A DNA stretch of 64,000 nt from Novosphingobium resinovorum (GCF_027922145.1 NZ_BSFC01000043.1:62001-126000), one strand, 5' to 3'. Shown: positions 1 to 9,773, counted from the first letter of the stretch. Translations and numbers: made by a program. Notes: generated by a model from the sequence alone, not told the origin.

Positions 1-2
1 TG

Positions 3-1502
3 CACATGCTGGTGTTCAACGCCGTGCTGCTGCTCCTGACTTATGCGGTGCTGCGCCTGCAAGGCGTGTTGCCGCTCAACGGCCTCGGCTATGCGGGCAT
101 CGGCGCGGACGGGGCGTTCAACACCGCCGTCAGCTTCACCACCAATACCAACTGGCAGTGGTACGTGGGCGAGGCGGTGATGAGCAACCTGTCGCAGATG
201 TTCGCGCTGACGATCCATAACTTCCTCTCGGCGGCCACCGGGATCGCGCTGGCCTTCGCGCTGTTCCGTGGGTTCGCGCGCCGCAGCGCTACCGGAATCG
301 GCAACTTCTGGGCCGACATTACGCGCGTGACGCTCTACCTGCTGCTGCCCGCCTGCGTGGTCTACACGCTGTACCTGATTGCGGCGGGCGTGCCGCAGAC
401 GCTGGCGGCATCGGTCGACGTCTCGACGCTGGAAGGCGTGAAGCAGACGCTCGCGCTCGGCCCCGTCGCCTCGCAGGAGGCGATCAAGATGCTGGGCACC
501 AACGGCGGCGGCTTCTTCAACGCCAATTCCGCTCACCCCTTCGAGAACCCGGACGTGCTGACCAACTTCGTCCAGATGCTGTCGATTTTCGTGATCGGCA
601 CCGGCATGACCTGGTGCTTCGGCAAGGCGGTGGGCAATACCCGCCAGGGCTGGGCGATCCTGGCGGCGATGATGACGATCTTCCTGATCGGCACCGCCGT
701 GGTCTACTGGCAGGAAGCGGTGGGCAATCCGGTGCTCCATCACCTCGGCGTCGCCGGGGGCAACATGGAGGGCAAGGAAGTCCGCTTCGGCGTGGTCGCC
801 TCGGCGCTGTTCTCGGTCGTCACCACGGCGGCGAGCTGCGGCGCGGTCAATGCCATGCATGACAGCTTCACGGCGCTGGGCGGCATGATCCCGCTGTTCA
901 ACATGCAGCTTGGCGAAGTCGTCGTCGGCGGCGTCGGCGCAGGGATCTACGGGTTCCTGCTGTTCGCTATCCTTGCCGTCTTCGTGGCGGGGCTGATGGT
1001 GGGCCGCACGCCCGAGTATGTCGGCAAGAAGATCGAGAGCCGCGAGGTCAAGCTGGCGGTGCTGGCGATCGCGGTGCTGCCGCTGGTGATCCTGGGCATG
1101 ACCGCCGTGGCCTCGGTGCTGCCTGCGGGCCTTGCCGGGCCGCTCAACAAGGGGCCGCACGGGTTCTCCGAGATCCTCTACGCCTTCACCAGCGCCGTAG
1201 GCAACAACGGCTCGGCCTTCGCGGGGCTGAGTGCGGGCACGCCGTTCTACAACGGCATGCTGGGCGTCGCCATGTGGCTCGGCCGGTTCTTCGTCATCGT
1301 GCCGATGCTGGCGATCGCGGGCAGCCTCGCCGCCAAAAGGTACACGCCGGAGACGGCGGGCAGTTTCCCCACCACCGGGCTGCTGTGGACCGGCCTGCTG
1401 ATCGGCATCGTCCTGATCGTGGGCGGCCTGACCTTCCTTCCCAGCCTCGCCCTTGGCCCTGTCGCCGATCATCTCGCGATGATCCGTGGCCAGCTTTTCT
1501 GA
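3..1502 (+). CDS. kdpA: Potassium-transporting ATPase subunit A (partial, 5' end outside window)
   Basis: KdpA is the K+-selective channel-like subunit of the high-affinity KdpFABC ATPase in the inner membrane. The reading frame is open from the window edge and the first visible residues match about residue 70 of full-length KdpA (about 560 aa), so roughly the first 70 residues and any kdpF lie outside the window. The selectivity-filter regions are recognisable: TTNTNWQ early on, TNGGGFFNANSAHPFENP near the middle third, SCGAVNAMHDSFTALGG and GNNGSAFAGL further on. About ten hydrophobic helices are visible. The stop at 1500-1502 is followed 10 nt later by the kdpB start, consistent with one operon kdpABCDE. 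Family assignment is certain; only the N-terminus is missing. Confidence 0.97.
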   Translation, partial: HMLVFNAVLLLLTYAVLRLQGVLPLNGLGYAGIGADGAFNTAVSFTTNTNWQWYVGEAVMSNLSQMFALTIHNFLSAATGIALAFALFRGFARRSATGIGNFWADITRVTLYLLLPACVVYTLYLIAAGVPQTLAASVDVSTLEGVKQTLALGPVASQEAIKMLGTNGGGFFNANSAHPFENPDVLTNFVQMLSIFVIGTGMTWCFGKAVGNTRQGWAILAAMMTIFLIGTAVVYWQEAVGNPVLHHLGVAGGNMEGKEVRFGVVASALFSVVTTAASCGAVNAMHDSFTALGGMIPLFNMQLGEVVVGGVGAGIYGFLLFAILAVFVAGLMVGRTPEYVGKKIESREVKLAVLAIAVLPLVILGMTAVASVLPAGLAGPLNKGPHGFSEILYAFTSAVGNNGSAFAGLSAGTPFYNGMLGVAMWLGRFFVIVPMLAIAGSLAAKRYTPETAGSFPTTGLLWTGLLIGIVLIVGGLTFLPSLALGPVADHLAMIRGQLF

Positions 1503-1512
1503 GGACCTGACG

Positions 1513-3549
1513 ATGTCCCGATCGCAAACCAAATCCCTGTTCACCGCAGACCTGATCGTTCCGGCGATCGGCGATGCCTTCCGCAAGCTCAATCCGAAGG
1601 AACTGATCCGCAACCCGGTGATGTTCACCACCGCCGTCGTCGCGGTGCTGCTGACGGTGCTGCTCATCGTCGGCCGCGACGGCCTCGACGCCGGGTTCAA
1701 GATCCAGCTGGTGCTGTGGCTCTGGTTGACCGTCCTGTTCGGCACGTTCGCCGAGGCGCTGGCCGAAGGGCGCGGCAAGGCGCAGGCCGCCAGCTTGCGC
1801 GCGACCAAGGCGGAACTCACTGCCAAGCGGCTGAAGGGTGACGGTAGCCGCTACGACTCCGTCCCCGCCAGCCTGCTGAAAAAGGACGACGTCGTCCTCG
1901 TCCAGACCGGCGACCTCATCCCCTCGGACGGCGAAGTCGTCGCCGGTGTCGCCTCGGTCAACGAGGCCGCGATCACCGGCGAGAGCGCGCCCGTCATCCG
2001 CGAGGCGGGCGGTGACCGCTCAGCGGTGACGGCGGGCACCCGCGTCATCTCAGACGAGATCCGCGTGCGCGTCACCGTCAATCCGGGACAGGGCTTCCTC
2101 GACCGCATGATCGCGCTGGTCGAAGGCGCCGAGCGCCAGAAGACCCCCAACGAGATCGCCCTGACCCTGCTGCTGGTGGGCCTGACCATCATCTTCCTGA
2201 TCGCCGTCGCCACCATCCCCGGCTTTGCCAGCTATGCGGGCGGCGCGGTGCCGGTGGCGATCCTCGCGGCGCTGCTCATCACGCTGATCCCGACGACGAT
2301 CGCGGCGCTACTCTCGGCCATCGGCATCGCGGGCATGGACCGGCTGGTGCGCTTCAACGTGCTGGCGAAGTCCGGCCGCGCGGTGGAGGCAGCGGGCGAC
2401 ATCGACGTGCTGTTGCTCGACAAGACCGGCACCATCACCGTCGGCGACCGTCAGGCCAGCGAGTTCCGCACGGTGGGCGGCGTGGGCATGAGCGAACTTG
2501 CCGAAGCCGCGCTGGTCGCCAGCCTTGCCGACGAGACGCCCGAGGGCCGCTCGATCGTCGTGCTGGCGCGCGAGAAGTTCGGCCAGACCGCGACGGTGCT
2601 TCCCGAGGGCGCCGAGGTCATCCCCTTCACCGCGCAGACCCGCATCTCCGGCGTGAACACCGGCGGGAGGATCATCCAGAAGGGCGCGGTTCAGGCGATC
2701 CTTGCCGCCAATCCCGGCGCGGGCGCGACTGCCGCCGCCACCGAACTGCGCCGCATCGCCGACGAGATCGGCCGCGCGGGCGGCACGCCGCTGGCGGTTG
2801 CGGTCGATGGCAGGCTGCTGGGCGCGATCTTCCTCAAGGATATCGTCAAGGCGGGCATCCGCGAGCGCTTCGGCGAATTGCGCGCGATGGGCATCCGCAC
2901 CGTCATGATAACCGGCGACAACCCGCTGACGGCCGCCTCGATCGCGGCGGAATCGGGGGTGGACGACTTCCTCGCCGAAGCCACGCCGGAGGACAAGCTG
3001 GCGCTGATCCGCAAGGAACAGCAGGGCGGCCGCCTCGTCGCCATGTGCGGCGACGGCACCAACGACGCCCCCGCGCTGGCGCAGGCGGACGTCGGCGTCG
3101 CCATGAACACCGGCACCCAGGCCGCGCGCGAGGCGGGCAACATGGTCGACCTCGACAGCGACCCGACCAAGCTGATCGAGGTCGTCGGCCTCGGCAAGCA
3201 ACTGCTGATGACGCGCGGCGCGCTGACGACGTTCTCGGTGGCGAACGACGTGGCCAAGTACTTCGCGATCATCCCGGCAATGTTCGTGGCGCTCTACCCC
3301 GGCCTCGGCGTGCTCAACGTGATGGGCCTGTCGAGCCCGCAGAGCGCGATCCTTTCGGCGATCATCTTCAACGCGCTCATCATCCCCTGCCTCGTGCCGC
3401 TGGCGCTGCGCGGCGTCACGTACAAGCCGATGGGCGCGGGACCGCTGCTGGCGCGCAACCTCGCGGTCTACGGCCTTGGCGGGCTGATCGCGCCGTTCGT
3501 CGGCATCAAGCTCATCGATCTCGCGGTCGGCGGGCTGGGACTGGCGTGA
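1513..3549 (+). CDS. kdpB: Potassium-transporting P-type ATPase subunit B
   Basis: KdpB is the catalytic P-type ATPase subunit that hydrolyses ATP to drive K+ import through KdpA. The protein is 678 aa, the usual length. The phosphorylation motif DKTGTIT has its aspartate at about residue 303, the actuator motif TGES lies near residues 154-157, and the hinge motif GDGTNDAPAL near residues 513-522. The start chosen is ATG 1513, preceded by GAGGA at 1501-1505 in the end of kdpA. An upstream in-frame ATG at 1486 would add nine residues inside kdpA and has no ribosome-binding site. Unusually, kdpC does not follow directly: about 205 nt of repeat-derived DNA intervene. Confidence 0.98.
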   Translation: MSRSQTKSLFTADLIVPAIGDAFRKLNPKELIRNPVMFTTAVVAVLLTVLLIVGRDGLDAGFKIQLVLWLWLTVLFGTFAEALAEGRGKAQAASLRATKAELTAKRLKGDGSRYDSVPASLLKKDDVVLVQTGDLIPSDGEVVAGVASVNEAAITGESAPVIREAGGDRSAVTAGTRVISDEIRVRVTVNPGQGFLDRMIALVEGAERQKTPNEIALTLLLVGLTIIFLIAVATIPGFASYAGGAVPVAILAALLITLIPTTIAALLSAIGIAGMDRLVRFNVLAKSGRAVEAAGDIDVLLLDKTGTITVGDRQASEFRTVGGVGMSELAEAALVASLADETPEGRSIVVLAREKFGQTATVLPEGAEVIPFTAQTRISGVNTGGRIIQKGAVQAILAANPGAGATAAATELRRIADEIGRAGGTPLAVAVDGRLLGAIFLKDIVKAGIRERFGELRAMGIRTVMITGDNPLTAASIAAESGVDDFLAEATPEDKLALIRKEQQGGRLVAMCGDGTNDAPALAQADVGVAMNTGTQAAREAGNMVDLDSDPTKLIEVVGLGKQLLMTRGALTTFSVANDVAKYFAIIPAMFVALYPGLGVLNVMGLSSPQSAILSAIIFNALIIPCLVPLALRGVTYKPMGAGPLLARNLAVYGLGGLIAPFVGIKLIDLAVGGLGLA

Positions 3550-3578
3550 GGATGACGGCGAACTGAACCTTCTCTTTC

Positions 3579-3668
3579 CCGTCATTCCCGCGAAGGCGGG
3601 AACCCATCTCCTGAAGTAGCCGATCGCACGGCCATCAGATGGGTCCCCGCCTTCGCGGGAATGACGGG
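3579..3668. repeat. Palindromic REP-type element between kdpB and kdpC
   Basis: Two arms of about 29 nt, 3579-3607 and 3639-3668, are near-perfect inverted repeats built around CGTCATTCCCGCGAAGGCGG, with a loop of about 31 nt. They would form a long hairpin in the kdpB-kdpC transcript. The element belongs to a different sequence class from the three elements at 40119, 55970 and 59061. No transposase is linked. Confidence 0.85.
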
Positions 3669-3694
3669 GAAAAAAGGGTAAACCTCTCAACACC

Positions 3695-3717
3695 GCTCAG
3701 GCTGAGCTTGTCGAAGC
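3695..3717 (+). repeat. Solitary half of a second intergenic repeat class
   Basis: The sequence GCTCAGGCTGAGCTTGTCGA resembles one arm of an intergenic repeat that I recall as common in sphingomonads. The complementary arm is absent here, so this looks like a relic. It lies just before the kdpC ribosome-binding site. Confidence 0.45.
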
Positions 3718-3754
3718 CCCCGAGGCGAAGCGCAGGCTCACAGGAGACAGACAA

Positions 3755-4357
3755 ATGACCAACGATATTTCAAGCTCGCTGCGCCCCGCGCTCGTGATGA
3801 CCGGGCTATTCGCCATTCTGCTCGGCCTTGCCTATCCGCTGGCGATGACCGGGATCGGGCAAGCGCTGTTCCCGCGTCAGGCGAATGGCAGCCTCGTCAC
3901 CGAAAGCGGCAGGGTGATCGGCTCCACCGTGGTCGGGCAGGCCTTCACTTCGGAGCGCTACTTCAACACCCGGCCTTCGGCGGCGGGCGCTTCCGATCAG
4001 GGGGGCTACGACGGCCTTGCCTCCTCCGGGTCCAACCTCGGCCCCGCCTCACAGGCGCTGCACGACCGGGTGCAGGCCGATCTCCAACGCATGCAGGCTG
4101 CGACACCAGGGCGTCCCGTTCCGTCCGACCTGGTGACCACCTCCGCCTCGGGGCTCGACCCCGATATCAGCCCCGAGGCGGCCTTGTATCAGGTGGACCG
4201 CGTGGCCCGCGCGCGCGGGTTCGAACCCGACGCGCTGCGCCGCCTCGTCGCGGGCAGCATCGAGGAGCCAGTGCTCGGCTTCATCGGCGAACGCCGCGTC
4301 AACGTGTTCGAACTCAATCGACGACTGGATGCATTGCGCGCTAAGCCGGTCCGGTGA
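3755..4357 (+). CDS. kdpC: Potassium-transporting ATPase subunit C
   Basis: KdpC (200 aa) is the single-span periplasmic subunit that stabilises KdpAB and raises its ATP affinity. One membrane helix spans about residues 12-33, followed by the KdpC signature region (NGSLV, VGQAF, YFNTRPSAAG) and a periplasmic domain containing the conserved GLDPDISPEAA segment. The start ATG 3755 has an AGGAG site at 3742-3746. The stop codon overlaps the kdpD GTG start in a GTGA, indicating translational coupling to kdpD. The 205-nt separation from kdpB is unusual for this operon and is explained by the inserted repeat. Confidence 0.97.
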   Translation: MTNDISSSLRPALVMTGLFAILLGLAYPLAMTGIGQALFPRQANGSLVTESGRVIGSTVVGQAFTSERYFNTRPSAAGASDQGGYDGLASSGSNLGPASQALHDRVQADLQRMQAATPGRPVPSDLVTTSASGLDPDISPEAALYQVDRVARARGFEPDALRRLVAGSIEEPVLGFIGERRVNVFELNRRLDALRAKPVR

Positions 4358-7044
4358 ACGAGCCTGAACGCCCATCGCCCGAAGCCCTCCTGCGCGCCGC
4401 CGCGCGGGAGGGTCGCGGCCGTCTCAAGATCTTTCTCGGCGCCGCGCCCGGCGTCGGCAAGACCTGGGAGATGTTGACCGAAGGCCACCAGCGCCGCGCG
4501 GCGGGGGTGGACGTGGTCGTCGGTGTCGTGGAAACGCACGGGCGGCGAGAGACCGGGGCGCTGGTCGAGGGCCACGAGATCGTCGCCCGCCGCACGGTGG
4601 ACCACGTCGGTCACACGCTGGGCGAGATGGACATCGACGCCATCCTCGCCCGAGCGCCGGCCTTGGTGCTGGTCGATGAACTCGCGCACACCAACGCACC
4701 CGGCAGCCGCCATCCCAAGCGCTATCAGGACGTCGAGGAATTGCTCGACGCCGGGATCGACGTCTGTTCCACGCTCAACATCCAGCACGTCGAGAGCCTG
4801 AACGATGTGGTCGCCTCGTTCACCCGCGTCCGCGTGCGCGAGACGGTGCCCGATTCGATACTCGAACAGGCCGAGATCGAAGTCGTCGACATTCCGCCCG
4901 ACGAACTGATCGAGCGGCTCAGGGACGGCAAGGTCTACGTGCCGCACGAGGCGACGCGCGCGCTGGGGCACTTCTTCTCCAAGTCCAACCTCACCGCGCT
5001 GCGCGAACTGGCGCTGCGCCGTGCGGCGCAGGCGGTGGACGCGCAGATGCTGGAGCACGTGCGCGCCCATGCGCTGGCGGGCAGCTTCGCGGTGGGCGAA
5101 CGCATCGTCGTCGCCGTCAGCGAGCACCCTCATGCCGCCGGACTGGTGCGGGCGGGCAAGCGCATGGCCGACGCCTTGCGCGCGCCTTGGACCGCCGTGC
5201 ACATCGAGACCCGGCGCGACCAGCACTTCTCCGATGGCGAGCGCCGACAGCTGGCCGATACCCTCGCACTGGCCTCGCGCCTCGGCGCCTCCACCGCCAG
5301 CATCCCGGCGGCGGGCGTCGTCGAGGGGCTGGGCGGCTTCGCAAAGGATGCGCGCGCGACGCAGATCGTCATCGGCAAGTCGCACCGCTCATGGTGGTTC
5401 GAGGCGCGGCACGGCTCGGTGGTGGACCGGCTGGTGCGCACGATCGGCGACGTCGCCGTGCACGTCCTGCCTTCGGGCGAGCCGGTTGACAGTGGCCGCA
5501 AGCCCGAAAGAAGGCGAGGTCAACGATGGGGGCAATGGGGCCATCCGGGGCATTACCTGGGGGCGCTGCTGATGGTCGCGGCAATGACCGTGCTCGGCCG
5601 TCTGCTGGTCGAGGTGATCGACCTTGGCAACATCGCGCTGCTCTACCTGATCCCGGTGATGTTCGCGGCGGCCTCGCTCTCGCTGCGGGCGGGGCTGTTC
5701 GCGGGGCTGGCCTCCAGCCTCGCCTACAACTTCTTCTTCCTGCCGCCGACCGGCACGCTGACCGTCGCCAATCCCGAGAACGTGATCTCGATCCTGGTGC
5801 TGCTGGGCGTGGCGGTGGTCACCAGCCAGTTCGCCGCGCGGGTCCGCGCGCAGGCCGACCTCGCGGGCGCCAGCGCACGCCAGAACGCCGCGCTTGCCAG
5901 CTTCTCGCGCCAGTTGACGGCGGCAGCCACGCAGGACGAGCTGATGCAGGCGATCTGCGCCGAAGTCGCCCGTCTGCTCGACGTGCGCGCGGTGCTGCTG
6001 CTGCCCTCGCTGGCAGGCCCGGACCTCGCCGCCGCCTATCCGCCCGAGGACCGGATGGATCAGATCGAACTGGCCGCCGCACAATGGGCGATCGATAATG
6101 AGCAGCCCGCCGGGCGCGGCTCGGCGACGCTGACCGCCTCCGACTGGCTATTTCACCCGCTGCGTGCGTCCGCCGCATCGGGCCGGGGCGTGATGGCCGT
6201 TCTCGGCATCGCGCGCGAGGATGCCGGCGACCCGGTGCGCTCGGACGAAGTGCCGCTGCTGATGAGCCTGCTCGATCAGGCGTCGATCGCCTTCGACCGC
6301 ATGGCGCTGGAGGAGGAGAACCTCAAGGCGCAAGCCGTGGGCGAGCGCGACCGGCTACGCGCGGCGTTGCTCTCGTCGGTCAGCCATGACTTGCGCACGC
6401 CGCTCACCACGATCCTGACGGCGGCGCAGGAGTTCAGGACGCACCCGTCGCCCGACCTCGTCGAGACCATCGATGCCGAGGCGCAGCGCCTCAACCGCTT
6501 CGTCGCCAACCTGCTCGACATGGCCCGCGTCGAGGCGGGCGCGCTGCCGATGAAGCCCGAAGCGACCGACCTGTTCGACGCGGTTGCCAGTGCCGTCCAC
6601 GATACCCGGGGTGCGCTGCAAGGGAGGCAGATCGACCTCGACATTGCGCCGGACATACCATTGGTGCGGCTTGATCCGGTGCTGCTGCACCATTGCCTGA
6701 TCAACCTGCTCGACAATGCCGGGCGCTATGGCGAACCCGGGACGCCGATCCTGGTGCGCTGCCGTCGTTCGCCGGGCGCCTTGCGGTTGTCGGTGATCGA
6801 TCGGGGGCCGGGCATTCCGCCGGGTCAGGAAAAGCGCGTGTTCGAGACGTTCACCCGGCTCGAAGGCTCCGACCGGGTGCGCCATGGCACCGGGCTCGGC
6901 CTCGCCATCGTCAAGGGTTTCGCCGAGGCCATGGGCCTTTCGGTCGAGGCCGCCAACGCCGAGGACCCCTTCGGCGCCTGCTTCACCATCCGTATTCCCG
7001 AGGCGCTGATCATCCGGCACCTCGACAATGAGGACATGCCATGA
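4354..7044 (+). CDS. kdpD: Osmosensitive K+ channel sensor histidine kinase KdpD
   Basis: KdpD (896 aa) senses K+ limitation or turgor and phosphorylates KdpE. Domain order: N-terminal KdpD domain with Walker A GAAPGVGKT at residues 29-37, a universal-stress-protein-like domain at about 235-370, four membrane helices at about 395-500 (DUF4118), a GAF-like linker, HisKA with SSVSHDLRTPL (phospho-histidine about residue 678), then an ATPase domain with the LLDNAGRYG N-box, DRGPGIPPG and GTGLGLAIVKG. The start is the GTG at 4354 within the GTGA overlap with kdpC. It ends in an ATGA overlap with kdpE, so kdpC, kdpD and kdpE are probably translated as a coupled unit. Confidence 0.98.
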   Translation: MNEPERPSPEALLRAAAREGRGRLKIFLGAAPGVGKTWEMLTEGHQRRAAGVDVVVGVVETHGRRETGALVEGHEIVARRTVDHVGHTLGEMDIDAILARAPALVLVDELAHTNAPGSRHPKRYQDVEELLDAGIDVCSTLNIQHVESLNDVVASFTRVRVRETVPDSILEQAEIEVVDIPPDELIERLRDGKVYVPHEATRALGHFFSKSNLTALRELALRRAAQAVDAQMLEHVRAHALAGSFAVGERIVVAVSEHPHAAGLVRAGKRMADALRAPWTAVHIETRRDQHFSDGERRQLADTLALASRLGASTASIPAAGVVEGLGGFAKDARATQIVIGKSHRSWWFEARHGSVVDRLVRTIGDVAVHVLPSGEPVDSGRKPERRRGQRWGQWGHPGHYLGALLMVAAMTVLGRLLVEVIDLGNIALLYLIPVMFAAASLSLRAGLFAGLASSLAYNFFFLPPTGTLTVANPENVISILVLLGVAVVTSQFAARVRAQADLAGASARQNAALASFSRQLTAAATQDELMQAICAEVARLLDVRAVLLLPSLAGPDLAAAYPPEDRMDQIELAAAQWAIDNEQPAGRGSATLTASDWLFHPLRASAASGRGVMAVLGIAREDAGDPVRSDEVPLLMSLLDQASIAFDRMALEEENLKAQAVGERDRLRAALLSSVSHDLRTPLTTILTAAQEFRTHPSPDLVETIDAEAQRLNRFVANLLDMARVEAGALPMKPEATDLFDAVASAVHDTRGALQGRQIDLDIAPDIPLVRLDPVLLHHCLINLLDNAGRYGEPGTPILVRCRRSPGALRLSVIDRGPGIPPGQEKRVFETFTRLEGSDRVRHGTGLGLAIVKGFAEAMGLSVEAANAEDPFGACFTIRIPEALIIRHLDNEDMP

Positions 7045-7736
7045 AGACCCGCCACAAGGTGCTCATCGTCGATGACGAGCCGCATATCCGGCGCCTGATC
7101 CAGACGGCGCTCGGAAGGGCCGACTATGCGACGGTCGAGGCAGGCAACGCGCGCGAGACGATGGAGCGCCTGCGCGAGGAGCGCCCAGATCTCGTGCTGC
7201 TGGACCTTGGCCTGCCCGATCGTGACGGGCTGGAACTGGTGCCGCTGATCAAGAAGGAGACCGATGCGACGCTGATCATCGTCTCGGCGCGCGATGCCAC
7301 GGACGAAAAGGTGGCGGCGCTGGATCTGGGGGCGGACGATTACCTGACCAAGCCGTTCGACACTGACGAACTGCTGGCGCGCCTGCGCGTGGCGCTGCGG
7401 CACCGGATGGCGCGGGGCGGCGGCGTGTCGGCCGTGACTGCGGGTGACGTGTCGATCGACCTGATGGAGCGGCGCATCACCAAGGCGGGCAGGGAAGTGC
7501 ACCTCACGCCCAAGGAATATGCCGTGGTCGCGCAACTGGCGCAGCATCCGGGGCGAGTCATCACGCACCACCAGATCATGATGCAGGTCTGGCCGTCCGA
7601 GAACGAGCGGCACGTCGAATACCTGCGCGTGCTGGTGCGCAGCCTGCGGCAGAAGCTGGAGGACGATCCGCAGCGCCCGCAAATCATCGGCAACGAGATC
7701 GGCGTGGGCTATCGCCTGCACGTGTCGCCGGAGTGA
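7041..7736 (+). CDS. kdpE: KDP operon response regulator KdpE
   Basis: KdpE (231 aa) is an OmpR/PhoB-type regulator that activates the kdp promoter when phosphorylated by KdpD. The receiver domain has the acidic pocket VDDE (residues 10-13), phospho-acceptor Asp55 in LLDLGLPDRDG, and the conserved KPF lysine. A winged-helix domain with LTPKEYAVV and GYRL follows. The start overlaps kdpD by ATGA. The gene converges on kup with only about 15 nt between the two stop codons, leaving little room for a bidirectional terminator. Confidence 0.97.
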   Translation: MKTRHKVLIVDDEPHIRRLIQTALGRADYATVEAGNARETMERLREERPDLVLLDLGLPDRDGLELVPLIKKETDATLIIVSARDATDEKVAALDLGADDYLTKPFDTDELLARLRVALRHRMARGGGVSAVTAGDVSIDLMERRITKAGREVHLTPKEYAVVAQLAQHPGRVITHHQIMMQVWPSENERHVEYLRVLVRSLRQKLEDDPQRPQIIGNEIGVGYRLHVSPE

Positions 7737-7751
7737 CGGGCGCGCGGGCTC

Positions 7752-9674
7752 TCAGATCTCCACTTGCGAGCCGAGTTCGACGACACGGTTCGTCGGCAGG
7801 TTGAAGAACTCCATCGGCGTCGCCGCATTGCGGATCATCCACGCGAAGAGCTTCTCGCGCCAGAGCGCCATGCCGGGCTTCTCGGAGGCGATCAGGGTCT
7901 GGCGGCTGAGGAAGTAGCTGGTGTCCATCGACCCGAACGGCGCGCCGCAGGTGGTGACGGCCTTGAGCGAGGCGGGAATGTCCACGTCCTCGAGGAAGCC
8001 GTGGCGCAGGCGCATGCGGTAGAAGTTCGCGCCGTGATCGGCGATGGTGATGCGGCCTTCCTCCGGCATCGACGGCACCGCTTCGGTCGTCACCGTGAGG
8101 ATGACGATGCGCTCGTGCAACACCTTGTTGTGCTTGACGTTGTGAAGCAGCGCGGGCGGCACACCTTCGCTGGTGGAGGAGAGGAAGACGGCCGTACCCG
8201 CGACGCGGCGTACCGATCCCGCCGTGGACTTGATGAACAGGTCGAGGTCGATGGCCCCTTCTGCAAGATAGCGGCGCATGACCTTGCGGCCCGTGGACCA
8301 CGTGGTGAGCATTACGAAGACGATCGCGGCGACCAGCAGCGGGAACCAGCCGCCGTCGGGGATCTTCGTCGCGTTCGACAGGAAGTAGGCGCCGTCGATG
8401 ATCAGGAACAGTCCGGTGACAGTCCCCGCCACCACCGGCGGCCAGCGCCAGACGCTGAAGGTCAGGACGCCCAGCATGCAGGCGGTGATCACCATCGTCC
8501 CCGTCACCGCGATGCCGTAAGCCGCCGCCAGACTGCCCGATGAGCGGAACGAGAGCACCAGCAGGACGACGAAGACCAGCAGCGCCCAGTTGACGATCGG
8601 TACGTAGACCTGCCCCTCCGCCGAAGCGCTGGTGTGGAGGATGCGCAGCCTCGGCAGGAAGCCGAGCTGCACCGCCTGGCGGGTGATCGAGAACGCGCCC
8701 GAAATCACCGCCTGGCTGGCGATGACGGTGGCCAGCGTCGCGAGGATCACTAGCGGCAGTCGTGCCCATTCCGGGGCGAGCAGGAAGAAGGGATTGCTCG
8801 CCGCCTCGGGATGGTCGAGCAGCAGAGCGCCCTGTCCCATGTAGTTGAGCATGAGGCAGGGCAGCGCGGCGTAGAGCCAGGCGATGCTGATGGCCTTGCG
8901 GCCGAAATGCCCCATGTCGGCATAGAGCGCCTCCGCGCCGGTCACCGCCAGCACCACCGACCCCAGCGCGAGGAACGCCAGCCTGGGATCGAGCGCGAAG
9001 AAGTGCCAGGCCCAGTACGGGTTGACGATGCCGATGATCTGAGGATGGACGATGATGTTGGTCACGCCCAGCACCGCGAGAACAACGAAGTACACCGCCA
9101 TGACCGGCCCGAAGAATGCGCCGACCCGCTCGGTGCCGTGCTTCTGAATCAGGAACAGGCCGAGGAGGATGACGATCGCGATCGGCAGCACCAGTTCGCC
9201 CAGCGACGTCTCCACGACGGTAAGCCCCTCGACCGCCGACAACACGGAGATGGCGGGGGTGATGATCGCATCGCCATAGAACAGCGCGGTCGCGATCACG
9301 CCCAGCATCGCGATCACCGGCGTCCAGCGCGTTTCGCCCAGGCTCCGCCCGATCAGCGCGAGGAGGGCCATCGAGCCGCCTTCGCCCTCGTTGTCGGCGC
9401 GCATGACGATGAAGACGTACTTGAACGTCACGATCAGCGTCATCGTCCAGAAGATCAGCGAGAGCACGCCGAAGATGTGCGCGTGGTCCACGGCCAGCGG
9501 ATGGTGCCCGACGAAGCTCTCCTTGAGCGCATAGAGCGGGGACGTGCCGATATCCCCGAACACCACGCCCAGCGCACCGAGCGCGAGCGTCGGCAGCCGC
9601 CCGTGAGGTCCGCTGCCGTGGCCCGAAATCGCACCGGTCTGATCGCTGCTCAAGTCATGACCCCTTGGTTGCAT
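7752..9674 (-). CDS. kup: Low-affinity potassium uptake permease Kup
   Basis: This is a KUP/HAK/KT-family K+:H+ symporter of the inner membrane. The N-terminal signature LGALGVVFGDIGTSPLYALKE is followed by about twelve hydrophobic helices and a soluble C-terminal tail, as in E. coli Kup (622 aa). The start is uncertain. ATG at 9674 is used here; TTG at 9653 (giving SSDQTGAISG) has an AAGG site 9 nt upstream and is a good alternative, and a TTG at 9722 is also in frame. The gene lies convergent to kdpE, so constitutive and inducible K+ uptake systems sit side by side. Confidence 0.95.
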   Translation of the reverse strand: MQPRGHDLSSDQTGAISGHGSGPHGRLPTLALGALGVVFGDIGTSPLYALKESFVGHHPLAVDHAHIFGVLSLIFWTMTLIVTFKYVFIVMRADNEGEGGSMALLALIGRSLGETRWTPVIAMLGVIATALFYGDAIITPAISVLSAVEGLTVVETSLGELVLPIAIVILLGLFLIQKHGTERVGAFFGPVMAVYFVVLAVLGVTNIIVHPQIIGIVNPYWAWHFFALDPRLAFLALGSVVLAVTGAEALYADMGHFGRKAISIAWLYAALPCLMLNYMGQGALLLDHPEAASNPFFLLAPEWARLPLVILATLATVIASQAVISGAFSITRQAVQLGFLPRLRILHTSASAEGQVYVPIVNWALLVFVVLLVLSFRSSGSLAAAYGIAVTGTMVITACMLGVLTFSVWRWPPVVAGTVTGLFLIIDGAYFLSNATKIPDGGWFPLLVAAIVFVMLTTWSTGRKVMRRYLAEGAIDLDLFIKSTAGSVRRVAGTAVFLSSTSEGVPPALLHNVKHNKVLHERIVILTVTTEAVPSMPEEGRITIADHGANFYRMRLRHGFLEDVDIPASLKAVTTCGAPFGSMDTSYFLSRQTLIASEKPGMALWREKLFAWMIRNAATPMEFFNLPTNRVVELGSQVEI

Positions 9675-9733
9675 TGCCCGATGCCCATGCCATGGAACCG
9701 CATTTGATCTCCATATCGGCAAGGTGCCGAACG

Positions 9734-9773
9734 CATATGATCGGCATATGATTTGCGTTTTCCCGGCGCAAAT
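9734..9773. promoter_or_regulatory. Repeat-rich promoter region of kup
   Basis: Two direct copies of CATATGAT (9734-9741 and 9745-9752) sit 11 nt apart, about one helical turn. They abut a perfect inverted repeat ATTTGCG/CGCAAAT (9751-9757 and 9767-9773). This is the divergent intergenic region between kup and the small membrane protein gene, so these could be regulator-binding sites. No known consensus was recognised. Confidence 0.4.

Noticed and set aside
2308..3693. Long open frame of 461 codons on the minus strand opposite kdpB
   Set aside because: It is an antisense shadow of a certain gene, with the Arg/Ala/His-rich composition typical of reversed high-GC coding sequence, and it runs through a repeat element.
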